The notes beneath the pieces are model-generated. The model saw only the letters and a program-made list of their open reading frames with translations, was not told the origin of the DNA and ran no database searches. Positions 31,455-40,364 of a stretch of 64,000 nucleotides of DNA are shown in pieces; position 1 is the first letter of the stretch, and every line of letters begins with the position of its first letter. The stretch is from Paenibacillus sp. JCM 10914. Its GTDB lineage: Bacteria; Bacillota; Bacilli; Paenibacillales; Paenibacillaceae. The stretch covers positions 62,001-126,000 of the forward strand of contig NZ_BAZR01000002.1 of the NCBI RefSeq assembly GCF_001315105.1. Reading direction: 5' to 3'. Position numbers and translations under genes: made by a program.

Positions 31455-32561
31455 ATGTTCGAACAAACCAAGCATCAGGTTCAGTCCACCACGTTGCCTT
31501 TAGAGCTCGGCCGCGAAGCCAGCCGAGCTATTATGGAAACCTATTCTCCGCAACAGCTTCCACCCGCAGGACGTTGGCATTATCATCAAGGCGTTTTTCT
31601 GGTCGGGTTAACACAGTTGTGGCAACATACAGGAGAATTGAAGTATCTGTTGTATATGAAAGACTACGTAGATCATTTGGTGGACGATAGTGGAAATCTG
31701 CTGCTGGAACGGGGGGAACTGGATTCCGTTCAAGCAGGACTGCTACTGTTCGAACTGGATGCCCATTGCTCAGAGGCCAGATACCGCAGGGCAGCAGACA
31801 AGCTGCTGCATTTACTGTACACGCAGAATCGCACGACAGAAGGTGGATACTGGCATAAGGATCGATATCCTTATCAGATGTGGCTGGATGGGCTTTACAT
31901 GGGAGGCGTCTTCACGATGAAATATGCCTCGCAGTATGAGCAGCCGCGCCTGTTCGACGATGCTTTATTTCAAGAGCAGCTCATGCGAGCACATACGTAT
32001 GATGCTGCAACCGGATTATATTATCATGCGTGGGATGAACGTCGGTCGATGCCGTGGGCAAATCCGAGCCATGGCCGCTCGCCCGTGATATGGGGACGTT
32101 CGCTTGGCTGGTATGCTTTGTCGCTTGTTGAGTTTCTAGATCTGTTGCCGCAAGAGCATCCCGGGCGGCTTGTCATAACCCCTGTGTTCCTGCAATTATG
32201 CGAGGCCATCGTCACCTATCAAGATCCACGACATGGTCTATGGTATCAAGTGATGGACAAGGGAGAGCAGGCAGACAATTGGCCGGAAACCTCCTGTTCC
32301 AGTTTGTTTATCTATACTCTTGCCAAAGGCGTACGGCTCGGTTATTTGGATCCTGCTTACTTGTCTCATGCGCAACGAGGGTATCAAGGGTTGCTCCAAG
32401 TCCTTTACTTCAACGAACAAGGCCATCTTGTCATGCCTGACATTTGTATCGGGACAGGAGTGGGAGATTACAAGCACTATGTGGAGCGGCCGAAGTGCGA
32501 GAATGATTTACATGGTGTTGGGGCGCTTATTATGGCCTGCATAGAGCTTGGTAAATCCTAG
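31455..32561 (+). CDS. Unsaturated rhamnogalacturonyl/uronyl hydrolase, GH105 family
   Basis: This 368-residue (alpha/alpha)6-barrel protein is of the GH105 (YteR/YesR-like) family, which removes unsaturated uronic acids left by pectate or rhamnogalacturonan lyases. Supporting stretches are YQMWLDGLYMGGVF (with an Asp in the catalytic region), SPVIWGRSLGWYALSLVEFL and the late IGTGVGDYKHYVERP. There is no signal peptide, so it acts in the cytoplasm on imported oligosaccharides. It starts at ATG 31455 after GAGGAGGGGC, 34 bp after uxaA, and supplies uronates to the upstream enzymes. Confidence 0.88.
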   Translation: MFEQTKHQVQSTTLPLELGREASRAIMETYSPQQLPPAGRWHYHQGVFLVGLTQLWQHTGELKYLLYMKDYVDHLVDDSGNLLLERGELDSVQAGLLLFELDAHCSEARYRRAADKLLHLLYTQNRTTEGGYWHKDRYPYQMWLDGLYMGGVFTMKYASQYEQPRLFDDALFQEQLMRAHTYDAATGLYYHAWDERRSMPWANPSHGRSPVIWGRSLGWYALSLVEFLDLLPQEHPGRLVITPVFLQLCEAIVTYQDPRHGLWYQVMDKGEQADNWPETSCSSLFIYTLAKGVRLGYLDPAYLSHAQRGYQGLLQVLYFNEQGHLVMPDICIGTGVGDYKHYVERPKCENDLHGVGALIMACIELGKS

Positions 32562-32607
32562 AATTTGTAATAAATGTCGTCGATCGCTTGCTTCCTTATA
32601 GGTATTC

Positions 32608-32640
32608 AGAGCGGTTCTCACTCCGGTGGAACCGCTCTAT
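32608..32640 (+). terminator. Hairpin terminator after the GH105 gene
   Basis: The stem AGAGCGGTTC / GAACCGCTCT has an 11-nt loop and is followed by ATTTGCG. The T tract is weak. Confidence 0.55.
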
Positions 32641-32706
32641 TTGCGTACTTTCGTAAGCAATTCTTCAATGGATCAAGGAACGCGCTGCAACTCCTCTTAA
32701 GATGGT

Positions 32707-32736
32707 GCATAGGAAAATGGCAGGCTTGTCATAATA
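32707..32736 (+). promoter_or_regulatory. Sigma-G (forespore) promoter for the SleB-like gene
   Basis: GCATA (32707-32711) matches the -35 consensus GHATR. After exactly 18 bases, CATAATA (32730-32736) matches the -10 consensus CATXHTA. All defined positions agree. It lies about 46 bp before the start of a cortex-lytic-type hydrolase, a gene class made in the forespore under sigma-G. Confidence 0.7.
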
Positions 32737-32782
32737 ACGTTAGCGAGGCTTGTTAAACCACAAGAGAAAGGTAGAGCGCAGC

Positions 32783-33607
32783 ATGAAAAACTCAAGAGTC
32801 TGGATTCTGATGAGCATTGCAATTCTGTTGTCTGGTGCCGTATTTGCCCAAGGCAAGCTTAAAGCAGAACCAAGTCAACAACCATCATTGATTCAGGAAG
32901 CCATTCCGACATTCAGCCTACAGACCGTAAAATTCGGTTCGACGGGCGAGGATGTTTACGAGCTTCAAGGCCGTCTTAAGTATCTGGGATTTTACCATGG
33001 AAAAATAGACAGCGTATTCGGCTCCAAAACCCAGGGAGCGGTCAAATGGTTTCAATCGGAATTCGGCATGAAGGTTGACGGTGTCGTCGGACCGAAGGTC
33101 AAACTCCGACTGTACAACGCAACGAAGGACTTTAAGCCCACCGAGCCTAAGATGCATGAGGGCGGCGGTACCGGTGCTGGAGGTAATGCTGGAGGCGGCT
33201 CAGGCAAGAATGAAACGAGCAGCAATCTATCATCGGCCAACAATCTGGGTGTCTCGGAGAACGATCTGAAGATCATGGCCAATGCGGTTTACGGCGAAGC
33301 CCGCGGCGAGCCATTCGAAGGTCAAGTAGCAGTAGCTGCCGTCATTCTCAACCGCGTGAAATCGCCAAGCTTTCCGAATACACCGCATGGCGTTATTTTT
33401 GAACCAAGAGCATTTACTGCTGTGGCAGACGGCCAAATCTGGCTCGAGCCCAACGAACAAGCCCGCAAAGCTGTGGAACAGGCCTTGAATGGATGGGATC
33501 CATCAGGCGGATGCCTGTACTATTTCAACCCGAAAACCGCTACTTCCGAATGGATATGGACGCGTCCTCAAGTGAAGACGATCGGACAGCATATTTTCTG
33601 TATGTAA
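32783..33607 (+). CDS. Spore cortex-lytic enzyme, SleB-like cell wall hydrolase
   Basis: The protein has a signal peptide (MKNSRVWILMSIAILLSGAVFAQG), a peptidoglycan-binding domain (about residues 50-110; GSTGEDVYELQGRLKYLGFY and GVVGPKVKLRLY), a Gly/Ser-rich linker, and a C-terminal SleB/hydrolase-2 domain (about 155-274) with NAVYGEARGEPFEGQVAVAA, where the catalytic glutamate lies. This layout is that of the SleB lytic transglycosylase of germinating spores. No ypeB partner follows, unlike classic sleB operons, so it may be a paralogue. I start at ATG 32783. Confidence 0.88.
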   Translation: MKNSRVWILMSIAILLSGAVFAQGKLKAEPSQQPSLIQEAIPTFSLQTVKFGSTGEDVYELQGRLKYLGFYHGKIDSVFGSKTQGAVKWFQSEFGMKVDGVVGPKVKLRLYNATKDFKPTEPKMHEGGGTGAGGNAGGGSGKNETSSNLSSANNLGVSENDLKIMANAVYGEARGEPFEGQVAVAAVILNRVKSPSFPNTPHGVIFEPRAFTAVADGQIWLEPNEQARKAVEQALNGWDPSGGCLYYFNPKTATSEWIWTRPQVKTIGQHIFCM

Positions 33608-33619
33608 CGTGATCATAAG

Positions 33620-33650
33620 AGCAACCGGGGCCTGTCTTCGGTTGCTTCTT
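33620..33650 (+). terminator. Terminator after the SleB-like gene
   Basis: AGCAACCG and CGGTTGCT form a stem around an 11-nt loop and are followed by TCTT. It is moderate in strength. Confidence 0.55.
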
Positions 33651-33732
33651 CACTTTGCAATGGGTTAGAATGAAAGTTAATTATAATGCAAATTATGGCA
33701 ATATCAATCCATGATGTAAGGGGATATGGACC

Positions 33733-35012
33733 TTGACGAAAACTGAATTTGAACACGGATCTGCCGGGGGTATCCGGATTCATGTGCTTCCGACGAACCG
33801 GTTCAAGACTTTTGCGATATCGCTTTATGCCGGAAGTCCGCTATCGGAGGATACCGTTACATCCACGGCACTGACCCCGTTCGTGCTGCGCAGGGGGACC
33901 ACATCTTATCCGGAGACACGTGCTTTCAGGGAACAGCTTGAACAGCTGTATGGTGCCGGGTTCGGGTTTGACGTCTACAAGCGTGGGGATTATCAGATCG
34001 TGCACTTTCGCATGGACACGATTAATGATTCTTTTGTAAAGAGTCAAGAGAGTCTGCTTCGTTCTTCGTTCGCTTTCCTTGGTGAGGCATTTACTGACCC
34101 GGTGCTCGAGAATGGCGCCTTCCGTAAATCTTACGTTCAAACCGAACGCGATACCGTACGCAAGAAGCTGGAAGCGATCGTGAATGATAAAATTCGTTAT
34201 GCCGCCGAGCGCTGTATCGAGGTTATGTGCAAGAATGAGCCTTATCGACTTCACCCGCTTGGAGAACGTAAGGATCTGGTGGGGATTACCGCGGAAGGGT
34301 TATACGAATCTTATCAGCAGTGGCTGAATGAATCGGTGCTTGACCTTTATGTGGTCGGGGATACGAGCCTTGAGGAAGTTCAGGGGCTGGTGACGGAATA
34401 CTTTAAACTGGGGCGCACGGGAGCGAAGGATTACGTATCGTCCACAACACGTACATCCGCTAATGAAACGCAGACGGTCGTCGAGAAGCTCGAGATCAAT
34501 CAGGGTAAGCTGAATATGGGTCTGCGAAGCACGATCACATATGGCGATGACGAGTACGCCGCGGCGCTGTTATATAACGGCATATTAGGTGGGTATCCGC
34601 ACTCGAAGCTGTTTGTCAACGTACGGGAAAAAGCTAGTCTTGCATATTATGCTTCTTCGCGTTATGACGGTCATAAGGCATTGCCACGATTCAGTCCGGT
34701 ATCGAGGTCCAGAACTTTGATCAAGCGGTGGACATCATCAAGCAGCAGCTAGGTGATATGGAGAAGGGGGCCATTACCGATATCGAGATGAATCAGACCA
34801 AGGCGATGATCCGCAACGTGATTAAGGAAATGCAAGATTCGGCTTTTGAGATGATTGCGTATGATTTTAACCGCCAGCTCTCAGGCCGCGAACGGACGCC
34901 AGATGAACTGCTGCGTCAGGTGGAAGGCATATCGGTGGATGATGTGAAGCAGGCGGCTTCGGCATTTTCGCTGGATACGATCTATTTCCTGAAAGGCCAA
35001 AAGGAGGAATAG
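33733..35012 (+). CDS. ymfF: M16-family protein YmfF (EF-P modification-associated; frameshifted in this sequence)
   Basis: This pitrilysin-like protein lacks an HxxEH zinc motif, so it is probably the non-catalytic partner of YmfH. YmfF/YmfH homologues are annotated as associated with the 5-aminopentanol modification of EF-P. It starts at TTG 33733. The frame is lost near 34678; adding one G (AAGGC to AAGGGC) gives HKGIATIQSGIEVQNFDQAV and continues to 35012, about 426 residues. Four bases separate it from ymfH. The break is probably a sequence error. Confidence 0.87.
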
Positions 35013-35015
35013 CCG

Positions 35016-36296
35016 GTGGAGAGCATTCGTTATGATAATCTGCAGGAGACGCTGTACTACGAAGTGATGGACAATGGCTTGCATGTGTACGTACTGCCCA
35101 AATCGGGTTTCCAGAAGACGTACGCCACCTTTGCGACGAAATACGGGTCAGTGGACAATCATTTTAAAGTGCAAGGACAAGAGGCATTGCGAGTACCCGA
35201 TGGCATTGCGCATTTCCTTGAACACAAAATGTTTGAGGAACCTGAGGGCGATATTTTCGCCAAATTTGCTTCGAACGGTGCATCCGCTAACGCCTTCACA
35301 AGCTTTGATCAGACGGTATATCTGTTCTCGGCTACCGAGAAGATTCATGAGAATTTGGAGACGCTGATCGATTTTGTACAGAACCCGTATTTCACGGACC
35401 AGAATGTGGAGAAAGAAAAGGGTATCATCGGACAAGAGATCAACATGTATCAGGATAATCCCGATTGGCGCGTTTATTTTGGCCTAATTGAGGCCATGTA
35501 CAAGGTGCATCCGGTCCACATCGATATTGCCGGAACGGTAGAATCGATCGGTACGATTACCAAAGAGGATCTTTATAACTGCTACAATGCGTTTTATCAT
35601 CCAAGCAATATGCTGCTCTTTGTGGTGGGCGGCGTGGATCCGCAAGCAACGATCGATTTGGTTCGCTCCAACCAAAAAGGGAAGTCGTATGACAAGCAAG
35701 GTTCGATTGAACGGATATTCGATCCGGAACCGGTAGAGGTTGGGGAGAAGCGCAGGGAGAGTAAGCTTGCCGTATCTTTGCCCAAATGTCTGTTCGGCTT
35801 CAAGGAGAAGCAGGTGGGGTTGACAGGCGAGGATCAACTGCGGCGCGATCTGACAACCAAGCTGATGATGGATCTGTTGTTTGGCTCCAGTACGGAATTA
35901 TATCAGAAGCTGTATGAAGACGATCTGATCTCCGATAGCTTTGGCCATGAGTTTAACAGCTCACCTCAATATGCGTTCTCTGCCATCGGCGGAGACACGA
36001 AAGACCCGGATGCACTGCTCGCCCGGATTCGCCAAAAGGTTGATAAACTGAAGGAGAGCGGGTTTGAGTCGTCCGACTTTGAACGTGCTCGGAAGAAGAA
36101 GATGGGCGGATACTTGCGAATGCTCAATTCCCCGGAGAATATCGCGCATGAATTTACACGCTACCAGTTCAGAGGGGCGGATCTGTTTAAGGTGCTCCCG
36201 GTTTATGAATCGATCACGGTGGAAGACGTCAATCGTCGTCTGCAGGAACATATAGACTGGAATCAACTGGCTGTATCCATCGTTGTGAGTCCGTAA
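35016..36296 (+). CDS. ymfH: M16-family metallopeptidase YmfH (EF-P modification-associated)
   Basis: This 426-residue insulinase/pitrilysin-type peptidase has an intact HFLEH zinc motif, the downstream NGASANAFTSFDQTVYLF stretch and a family zinc-ligand glutamate region (NVEKEKGIIGQEINMYQDNP). GTG 35016 follows AAGGAGG with normal spacing. The stop overlaps the ymfI start (TAATG). With YmfF it probably forms a heterodimeric M16 protease, like other paired bacterial M16 proteins; its substrate is not shown by the sequence. Confidence 0.9.
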   Translation: MESIRYDNLQETLYYEVMDNGLHVYVLPKSGFQKTYATFATKYGSVDNHFKVQGQEALRVPDGIAHFLEHKMFEEPEGDIFAKFASNGASANAFTSFDQTVYLFSATEKIHENLETLIDFVQNPYFTDQNVEKEKGIIGQEINMYQDNPDWRVYFGLIEAMYKVHPVHIDIAGTVESIGTITKEDLYNCYNAFYHPSNMLLFVVGGVDPQATIDLVRSNQKGKSYDKQGSIERIFDPEPVEVGEKRRESKLAVSLPKCLFGFKEKQVGLTGEDQLRRDLTTKLMMDLLFGSSTELYQKLYEDDLISDSFGHEFNSSPQYAFSAIGGDTKDPDALLARIRQKVDKLKESGFESSDFERARKKKMGGYLRMLNSPENIAHEFTRYQFRGADLFKVLPVYESITVEDVNRRLQEHIDWNQLAVSIVVSP

Positions 36297-37066
36297 TGAC
36301 GTCAGGCATGGGAAAGGAACTGAAACCGATCGGGGAAATGACGGTGCTCATTACGGGCGCCAGCAGAGGAATCGGGGCAGCAATTGCGGAGAGGTTCGCC
36401 TCGGTTCGCATGAACGTGGTTATTCACTACATGAATTCGCACGAAGCGGCTAATGAAGTGGCACGCCGCTGTATGGCTTATGGTGCGAGGGTTATGACGA
36501 TCTCGGCCGATTTGCGCGATAAGGAACAAATCTTGCGAATGAAGGAGAAGCTCCAAAGCCATGATATGGAGCCGGATATCCTCGTAAACAATGCAGGCGT
36601 GTCGCACTATGGATTATTGTCTGACGTGACGGAGGAGCAGTGGGATAGCTTGATGTCCATTAATTTGCGGGGGATGTTTCTTTGCTCGCAGGCGTTTATG
36701 GGGCGCATGATCTCTCAGCGTTATGGCCGCATTATTAACGTCTCTTCCATCTGGGGGTTGTCCGGTGCCTCTTGTGAGGTGCTGTATTCAACAAGCAAGG
36801 GTGGAGTTAATGCGTTCACGAAGTCGCTTGCAAAGGAGCTCGCGCCATCGGGTGTGACAGTGAATGCCGTCGCGCCCGGCGCCGTCGATACCGCGATGCT
36901 CAGTCATCTGCAGCCCGATGAAATCCGGATGCTGGAGGATGAGATTCCCGCTGGCCGGTTAGCTCAGCCCGACGAGATCTCTTCACTCGTGTATTTTTTG
37001 GCACTGCCGGAGTCAGGCTACATTACGGGACAGGTCATCAGCCCAAATGGCGGTTTGGTAACCTGA
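36296..37066 (+). CDS. ymfI: EF-P 5-aminopentanone reductase YmfI (SDR family)
   Basis: This short-chain dehydrogenase, in B. subtilis, reduces the aminopentanone on elongation factor P to aminopentanol, supporting EF-P function. The 256-residue protein has the cofactor motif TGASRGIGAA, NNAGVSHYG, the catalytic Ser region INVSSIWGL and YSTSK. A FabG-type ketoreductase would look similar; synteny with ymfF/ymfH favours YmfI. Its ATG overlaps the ymfH stop. Confidence 0.88.
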   Translation: MTSGMGKELKPIGEMTVLITGASRGIGAAIAERFASVRMNVVIHYMNSHEAANEVARRCMAYGARVMTISADLRDKEQILRMKEKLQSHDMEPDILVNNAGVSHYGLLSDVTEEQWDSLMSINLRGMFLCSQAFMGRMISQRYGRIINVSSIWGLSGASCEVLYSTSKGGVNAFTKSLAKELAPSGVTVNAVAPGAVDTAMLSHLQPDEIRMLEDEIPAGRLAQPDEISSLVYFLALPESGYITGQVISPNGGLVT

Positions 37067-37173
37067 TTCATCATGGTGGTGCAATTCACCACTCATAAGC
37101 GATTGGTTACGGGGACATATTACTATTGTTACTTAAATCTCAATTGCGAGCGAGCAAAAGGAGGATTTAATTC

Positions 37174-37428
37174 ATGTCATCCGTAATCAAAAACTTTGAC
37201 TCCTGGAAGAAATTTCTGGGCGAACGCGTCGTACAGGCCGAAAAAGCAGGCATGAGTGAAGATACCATCTCTAAGCTGGCTTATGAAATCGGTGATTTCC
37301 TCGATGAGAAGGTGGATCCGCAAAACGCATCCAACCGCGCACTCAAAGAACTGTGGGATGTGGGTAACGAGGAAGAGCGTCACGTTATCGCAAGGCTGAT
37401 GGTGAAGTTGGCCAAGAATAACGCATAA
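37174..37428 (+). CDS. ymfJ: DUF3243 protein YmfJ
   Basis: This small 84-residue soluble protein of unknown function begins MSSVIKNFDSWKKFLGERV; the length and sequence fit the YmfJ/DUF3243 family. A strong AAAGGAGGA site precedes ATG 37174. A clean terminator follows, so the ymfF-H-I-J unit ends here. Confidence 0.88.
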   Translation: MSSVIKNFDSWKKFLGERVVQAEKAGMSEDTISKLAYEIGDFLDEKVDPQNASNRALKELWDVGNEEERHVIARLMVKLAKNNA

Positions 37429-37437
37429 TTCATACGC

Positions 37438-37468
37438 AAAAAGCCCCCCGATAGCGGGGGCTTTTTGT
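37438..37468 (+). terminator. Rho-independent terminator of ymfJ
   Basis: AAAAAGCCCCC and GGGGGCTTTTT form a perfect stem with a short loop, with flanking A and T runs. Confidence 0.9.
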
Positions 37469-37633
37469 CAAGAAAAAAGAATGTAATTTTCCTGTCACCG
37501 TTAATACTTGCCTTTCAATTTCATTTTATATATCATTAACGTGACCCATTTATAATTTGACCTGTTTCTGCAGGCTTTTTTTCGCTGCAATTTGTCGAAT
37601 AATGATGGAAAAGAAGTGCAAAGAGGTGTCTTT

Positions 37634-38401
37634 GTGGAATCGAATCAATGGTATATGGAATACAAGATACATAAGAACCGTCCCGGTTTGCTTGGGGATA
37701 TCGCTTCCGTGCTTGGTATGCTCGAGGTCAACATCCTGACGATCAACGGTGTCGAAGGACAGACGAGAGGTATGCTGCTGGAAACGGATGATGAAGAAAA
37801 AATCATTCTGATGGGCAGAATGTTGAACAAGGTGAACAATATTACGGTTACGGCCTTAAGACCGCCTAAGCTGGTTGATATTTTGGCTGTGCGACATGGA
37901 CGATACATCGACCGGGACTCCGACGATCGTAAAACTTTTCGTTTTACGCGCGATGAGCTCGGTTTACTTGTTGACTTTTTGGGTGAAATGTTCAAGAGGG
38001 AAGGTAATCAAGTTATTGGTCTCCGCGGTATGCCGCGTGTCGGCAAGACAGAGTCGATTATTGCCGGCAGTGTCTGCGCCATGAAGCGCTGGGCATTTGT
38101 TTCCTCTACGCTCCTGCGTCAAACGATTCGCAGCCAGCTCTCCGAGGATGAGATGAACCCTAACAATATTTTTATCATTGACGGGATTGTGAGTACGATC
38201 CGATCGAATGAGCGTCACTATCAGTTGTTGCAGGATATCATGGGCATGGAGAGCACGAAAGTGATTGAGCATCCGGATATATTCGTGCGTGAATCCGAAT
38301 ATTCCTTTGACGATTTTGATATTATAATCGAATTGCGAAACAATCCGGACGAGGAAATCGTTTATGATACATTCACGGGCTCTTATAGTGACGATTTATA
38401 A
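37634..38401 (+). CDS. ymfK: YmfK/DUF3388 protein with ACT-like and P-loop domains
   Basis: The function is unknown. The N-terminal region (about 1-75; MEYKIHKNRPGLLGDIASVL) resembles an ACT ligand-binding domain. The C-terminal part (about 100-255) has a Walker A-like GMPRVGKTES and a FIIDGIVST Walker B-like strand, suggesting an NTPase. GTG 37634 is chosen because GAGGTG lies 7 bases upstream; an in-frame ATG at 37592 has no ribosome site. Length is 255 residues. It sits between ymfJ and ymfM as in B. subtilis. Confidence 0.85.
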   Translation: MESNQWYMEYKIHKNRPGLLGDIASVLGMLEVNILTINGVEGQTRGMLLETDDEEKIILMGRMLNKVNNITVTALRPPKLVDILAVRHGRYIDRDSDDRKTFRFTRDELGLLVDFLGEMFKREGNQVIGLRGMPRVGKTESIIAGSVCAMKRWAFVSSTLLRQTIRSQLSEDEMNPNNIFIIDGIVSTIRSNERHYQLLQDIMGMESTKVIEHPDIFVRESEYSFDDFDIIIELRNNPDEEIVYDTFTGSYSDDL

Positions 38402-38439
38402 TGTAAATAACCACAACAATCCAAGTAGGAGGTGATGGC

Positions 38440-39357
38440 ATGTCCGAACTGGGACAACAATTAAGGGAAGCGCGTCTGCAAAAAGGCATGAGCCTTGATG
38501 ACGTGCAGGAAATGACAAAGATACGCAAGCGATACTTGGAAGCCATCGAGGCAGGGGATTACAAAGTTCTTCCCGGCAGTTTTTACGTGCGTGCATTCAT
38601 CAAAACCTACGCGGAAGCGGTGGGGATTGATCCGGAAGAACTGCTCGAAGGACATAAGCAGGATGTACCGAAGAATGAACCTGAAGCGACAATGGAACCC
38701 GTTATTCAGAAGCGGGCCAGCAGACCGGCGGCAGAGCGGAACATGAAATGGCTGCCTACCTTGCTGATGTGGACGTTCCCGATTCTGATCGTGGGTGTCA
38801 TCTACTGGGTGGCAGTCATGAATAACAATAGTGATGACGAGCCGCCCGTTGGCAACAATGATCAGACACAGACGGATAATAATCAGGCGCAGACGCCGCA
38901 GGATCCACCAGAGGTTCCAGGTGACGGCGAAGGCGAAGACGGACAAGGCGGCGGTGACGGCTCAAATGATGGAGCCGGCGATGATGAGACGGACGAGACT
39001 GGAACGGACGAGCCCGATGAGACAACATCAGGCGAGATTACGGTGACGCAAGATCGTACCGAAGGTCGGCGCACGGTATTCAAGGTAACCGGTACAGAGG
39101 TTAAGGTACAGATTGTGGCCGGCAGCGACGCCCAGAGTTGGGTGGAAGTGTACCGAGGCAGCAGTGCTTCTGGCGAGAAGCTGTTCTTCGATATGCTGCA
39201 GAACGGTGCAGAAGTCAGTTATGATCTGGATGGCCAAGGATTGTTTATTAAGTCAGGCAACTCTGCTGCCACGACCATTACGGTTGGCGATCAGACCGTA
39301 ACCGATGGCAAGTCGACCTCCAATATCGTATTAGAACCGGCTACCGCTGGCGAATAA
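38440..39357 (+). CDS. ymfM: RodZ-like helix-turn-helix membrane protein YmfM
   Basis: This single-pass membrane protein has an N-terminal cytoplasmic HTH domain (about 1-80; LGQQLREARLQKGMSLDDVQ), one transmembrane segment (about 103-125), a long extracellular linker very rich in Asp, Glu, Gly and Gln (about 127-195), and a C-terminal DUF4115 domain (about 200-300). RodZ proteins link MreB to cell elongation. The 305-residue product has AGGAGGTGATGGC upstream. The acidic linker is unusually long. Confidence 0.88.
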   Translation: MSELGQQLREARLQKGMSLDDVQEMTKIRKRYLEAIEAGDYKVLPGSFYVRAFIKTYAEAVGIDPEELLEGHKQDVPKNEPEATMEPVIQKRASRPAAERNMKWLPTLLMWTFPILIVGVIYWVAVMNNNSDDEPPVGNNDQTQTDNNQAQTPQDPPEVPGDGEGEDGQGGGDGSNDGAGDDETDETGTDEPDETTSGEITVTQDRTEGRRTVFKVTGTEVKVQIVAGSDAQSWVEVYRGSSASGEKLFFDMLQNGAEVSYDLDGQGLFIKSGNSAATTITVGDQTVTDGKSTSNIVLEPATAGE

Positions 39358-39439
39358 TCCACTCTCTTCCCGGAAACGATACATAATGGCATGTGAGAAC
39401 ATGCTGTTATTTTCGCTTCTCGAAAGAGGTGGACCTAAA

Positions 39440-39613
39440 GTGACGGTAAACTGGATCGTATTCGGCTTAGGTGTAATCGTAAGCCTCTTGGGATATTATT
39501 TGATTCCGAGTGATTGGGGATATGGAATATTGGGTTTCGGGCTGGCACATATTTTGCTTGGTATTCTGAGCATGTTCCGCCGTCCGATGCGCCAGGAGAA
39601 AGCTGGCAATTAA
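39440..39613 (+). CDS. Small two-helix membrane protein, unknown function
   Basis: The predicted product is 57 residues from GTG 39440, with AGAGGTGG at 39425-39432. Two hydrophobic helices (VNWIVFGLGVIVSLLGYYLI and YGILGFGLAHILLGILSMF) are joined by a short loop and followed by a basic tail (RRPMRQEKAGN), predicting both ends inside. I do not recognise a family. It lies between ymfM and yajQ. Confidence 0.7.
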   Translation: MTVNWIVFGLGVIVSLLGYYLIPSDWGYGILGFGLAHILLGILSMFRRPMRQEKAGN

Positions 39614-39686
39614 TGTGGCAGGCTTCGTTATCGCCAGGCTGTTGGCGGTGACGAGGTCTTCTTTTGGCTTAGAGGGCTATGCAAGA

Positions 39687-39716
39687 TTAGACTTGAGGTG
39701 AGCTTTTCCCTATAAT
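39687..39716 (+). promoter_or_regulatory. Promoter for yajQ
   Basis: TTAGAC (39687-39692) is followed after 18 bases by a perfect TATAAT (39711-39716), 33 bp before the yajQ start. Confidence 0.55.
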
Positions 39717-39749
39717 AGAAGCATTATGAACATGAAAGGAAGGATTCAC

Positions 39750-40241
39750 ATGGCCTCAGAAAATTCATTTGATATCGTTTCGAAGATGGACATGCAGGAA
39801 CTCAGTAATGCCGTTAATCAGGCAGAGCGCGAAATTGAGAATCGCTTTGACTTCAAGGGGAGCAAGAGCAGCTTGAAACTTGAGAAGGAAGCATTGATTA
39901 TAGCATCGGATGATGAGTATAAACTGAATGCGGTCATTGATATTTTGCAGACCAAAATGGTCAAGCGCGGACTTTCTCTCAAAAATGTCGACTATGGTAA
40001 GATCGAACCGGCATCGATGGGCACGGTTAGACAGCGTCTATCTTTGAAACAGGGGATTGATCAAGAGAATTCCAAGAAGATAAACGTGCTGATTCGCGAT
40101 TCGAAGCTGAAGGTCAAGAGTCAGATCCAAGGGGATCAGATACGGGTAACGGGGAAGAACAAGGACGATTTGCAAGAGATAATGCAGCTGTTGCGCAAAG
40201 CGGATCTTTCGCTTGATCTCCAGTTTACCAATTTCAAGTAG
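39750..40241 (+). CDS. yajQ: YajQ family nucleotide-binding protein (DUF520)
   Basis: This 163-residue protein has the DUF520 layout of two ferredoxin-like repeats: MASENSFDIVSKMDMQEL and NRFDFKGSKSSLKLEKE at the N-terminus, and GKNKDDLQEIMQLLRKADL near the end. Homologues bind nucleotides and in some species cyclic di-GMP. ATG 39750 follows AAAGGAAGG; an upstream ATG at 39726 is in frame but less well placed. Confidence 0.93.
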   Translation: MASENSFDIVSKMDMQELSNAVNQAEREIENRFDFKGSKSSLKLEKEALIIASDDEYKLNAVIDILQTKMVKRGLSLKNVDYGKIEPASMGTVRQRLSLKQGIDQENSKKINVLIRDSKLKVKSQIQGDQIRVTGKNKDDLQEIMQLLRKADLSLDLQFTNFK

Positions 40242-40252
40242 GGCATGCTTTT

Positions 40253-40282
40253 TTGACAGGGCGTCAGAGGAAATATTATACT
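40253..40282 (+). promoter_or_regulatory. Promoter for pgsA
   Basis: A perfect TTGACA (40253-40258) is followed after 18 bases by TATACT (40277-40282). It is about 80 bp upstream of pgsA. Confidence 0.65.
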
Positions 40283-40364
40283 TAAACACGATATATAAGG
40301 ATTAACGTATACATAGATTGCCGGGGGATGAAAGAATGACAGAAAGAAGCAAGGAGGTTGCCCC

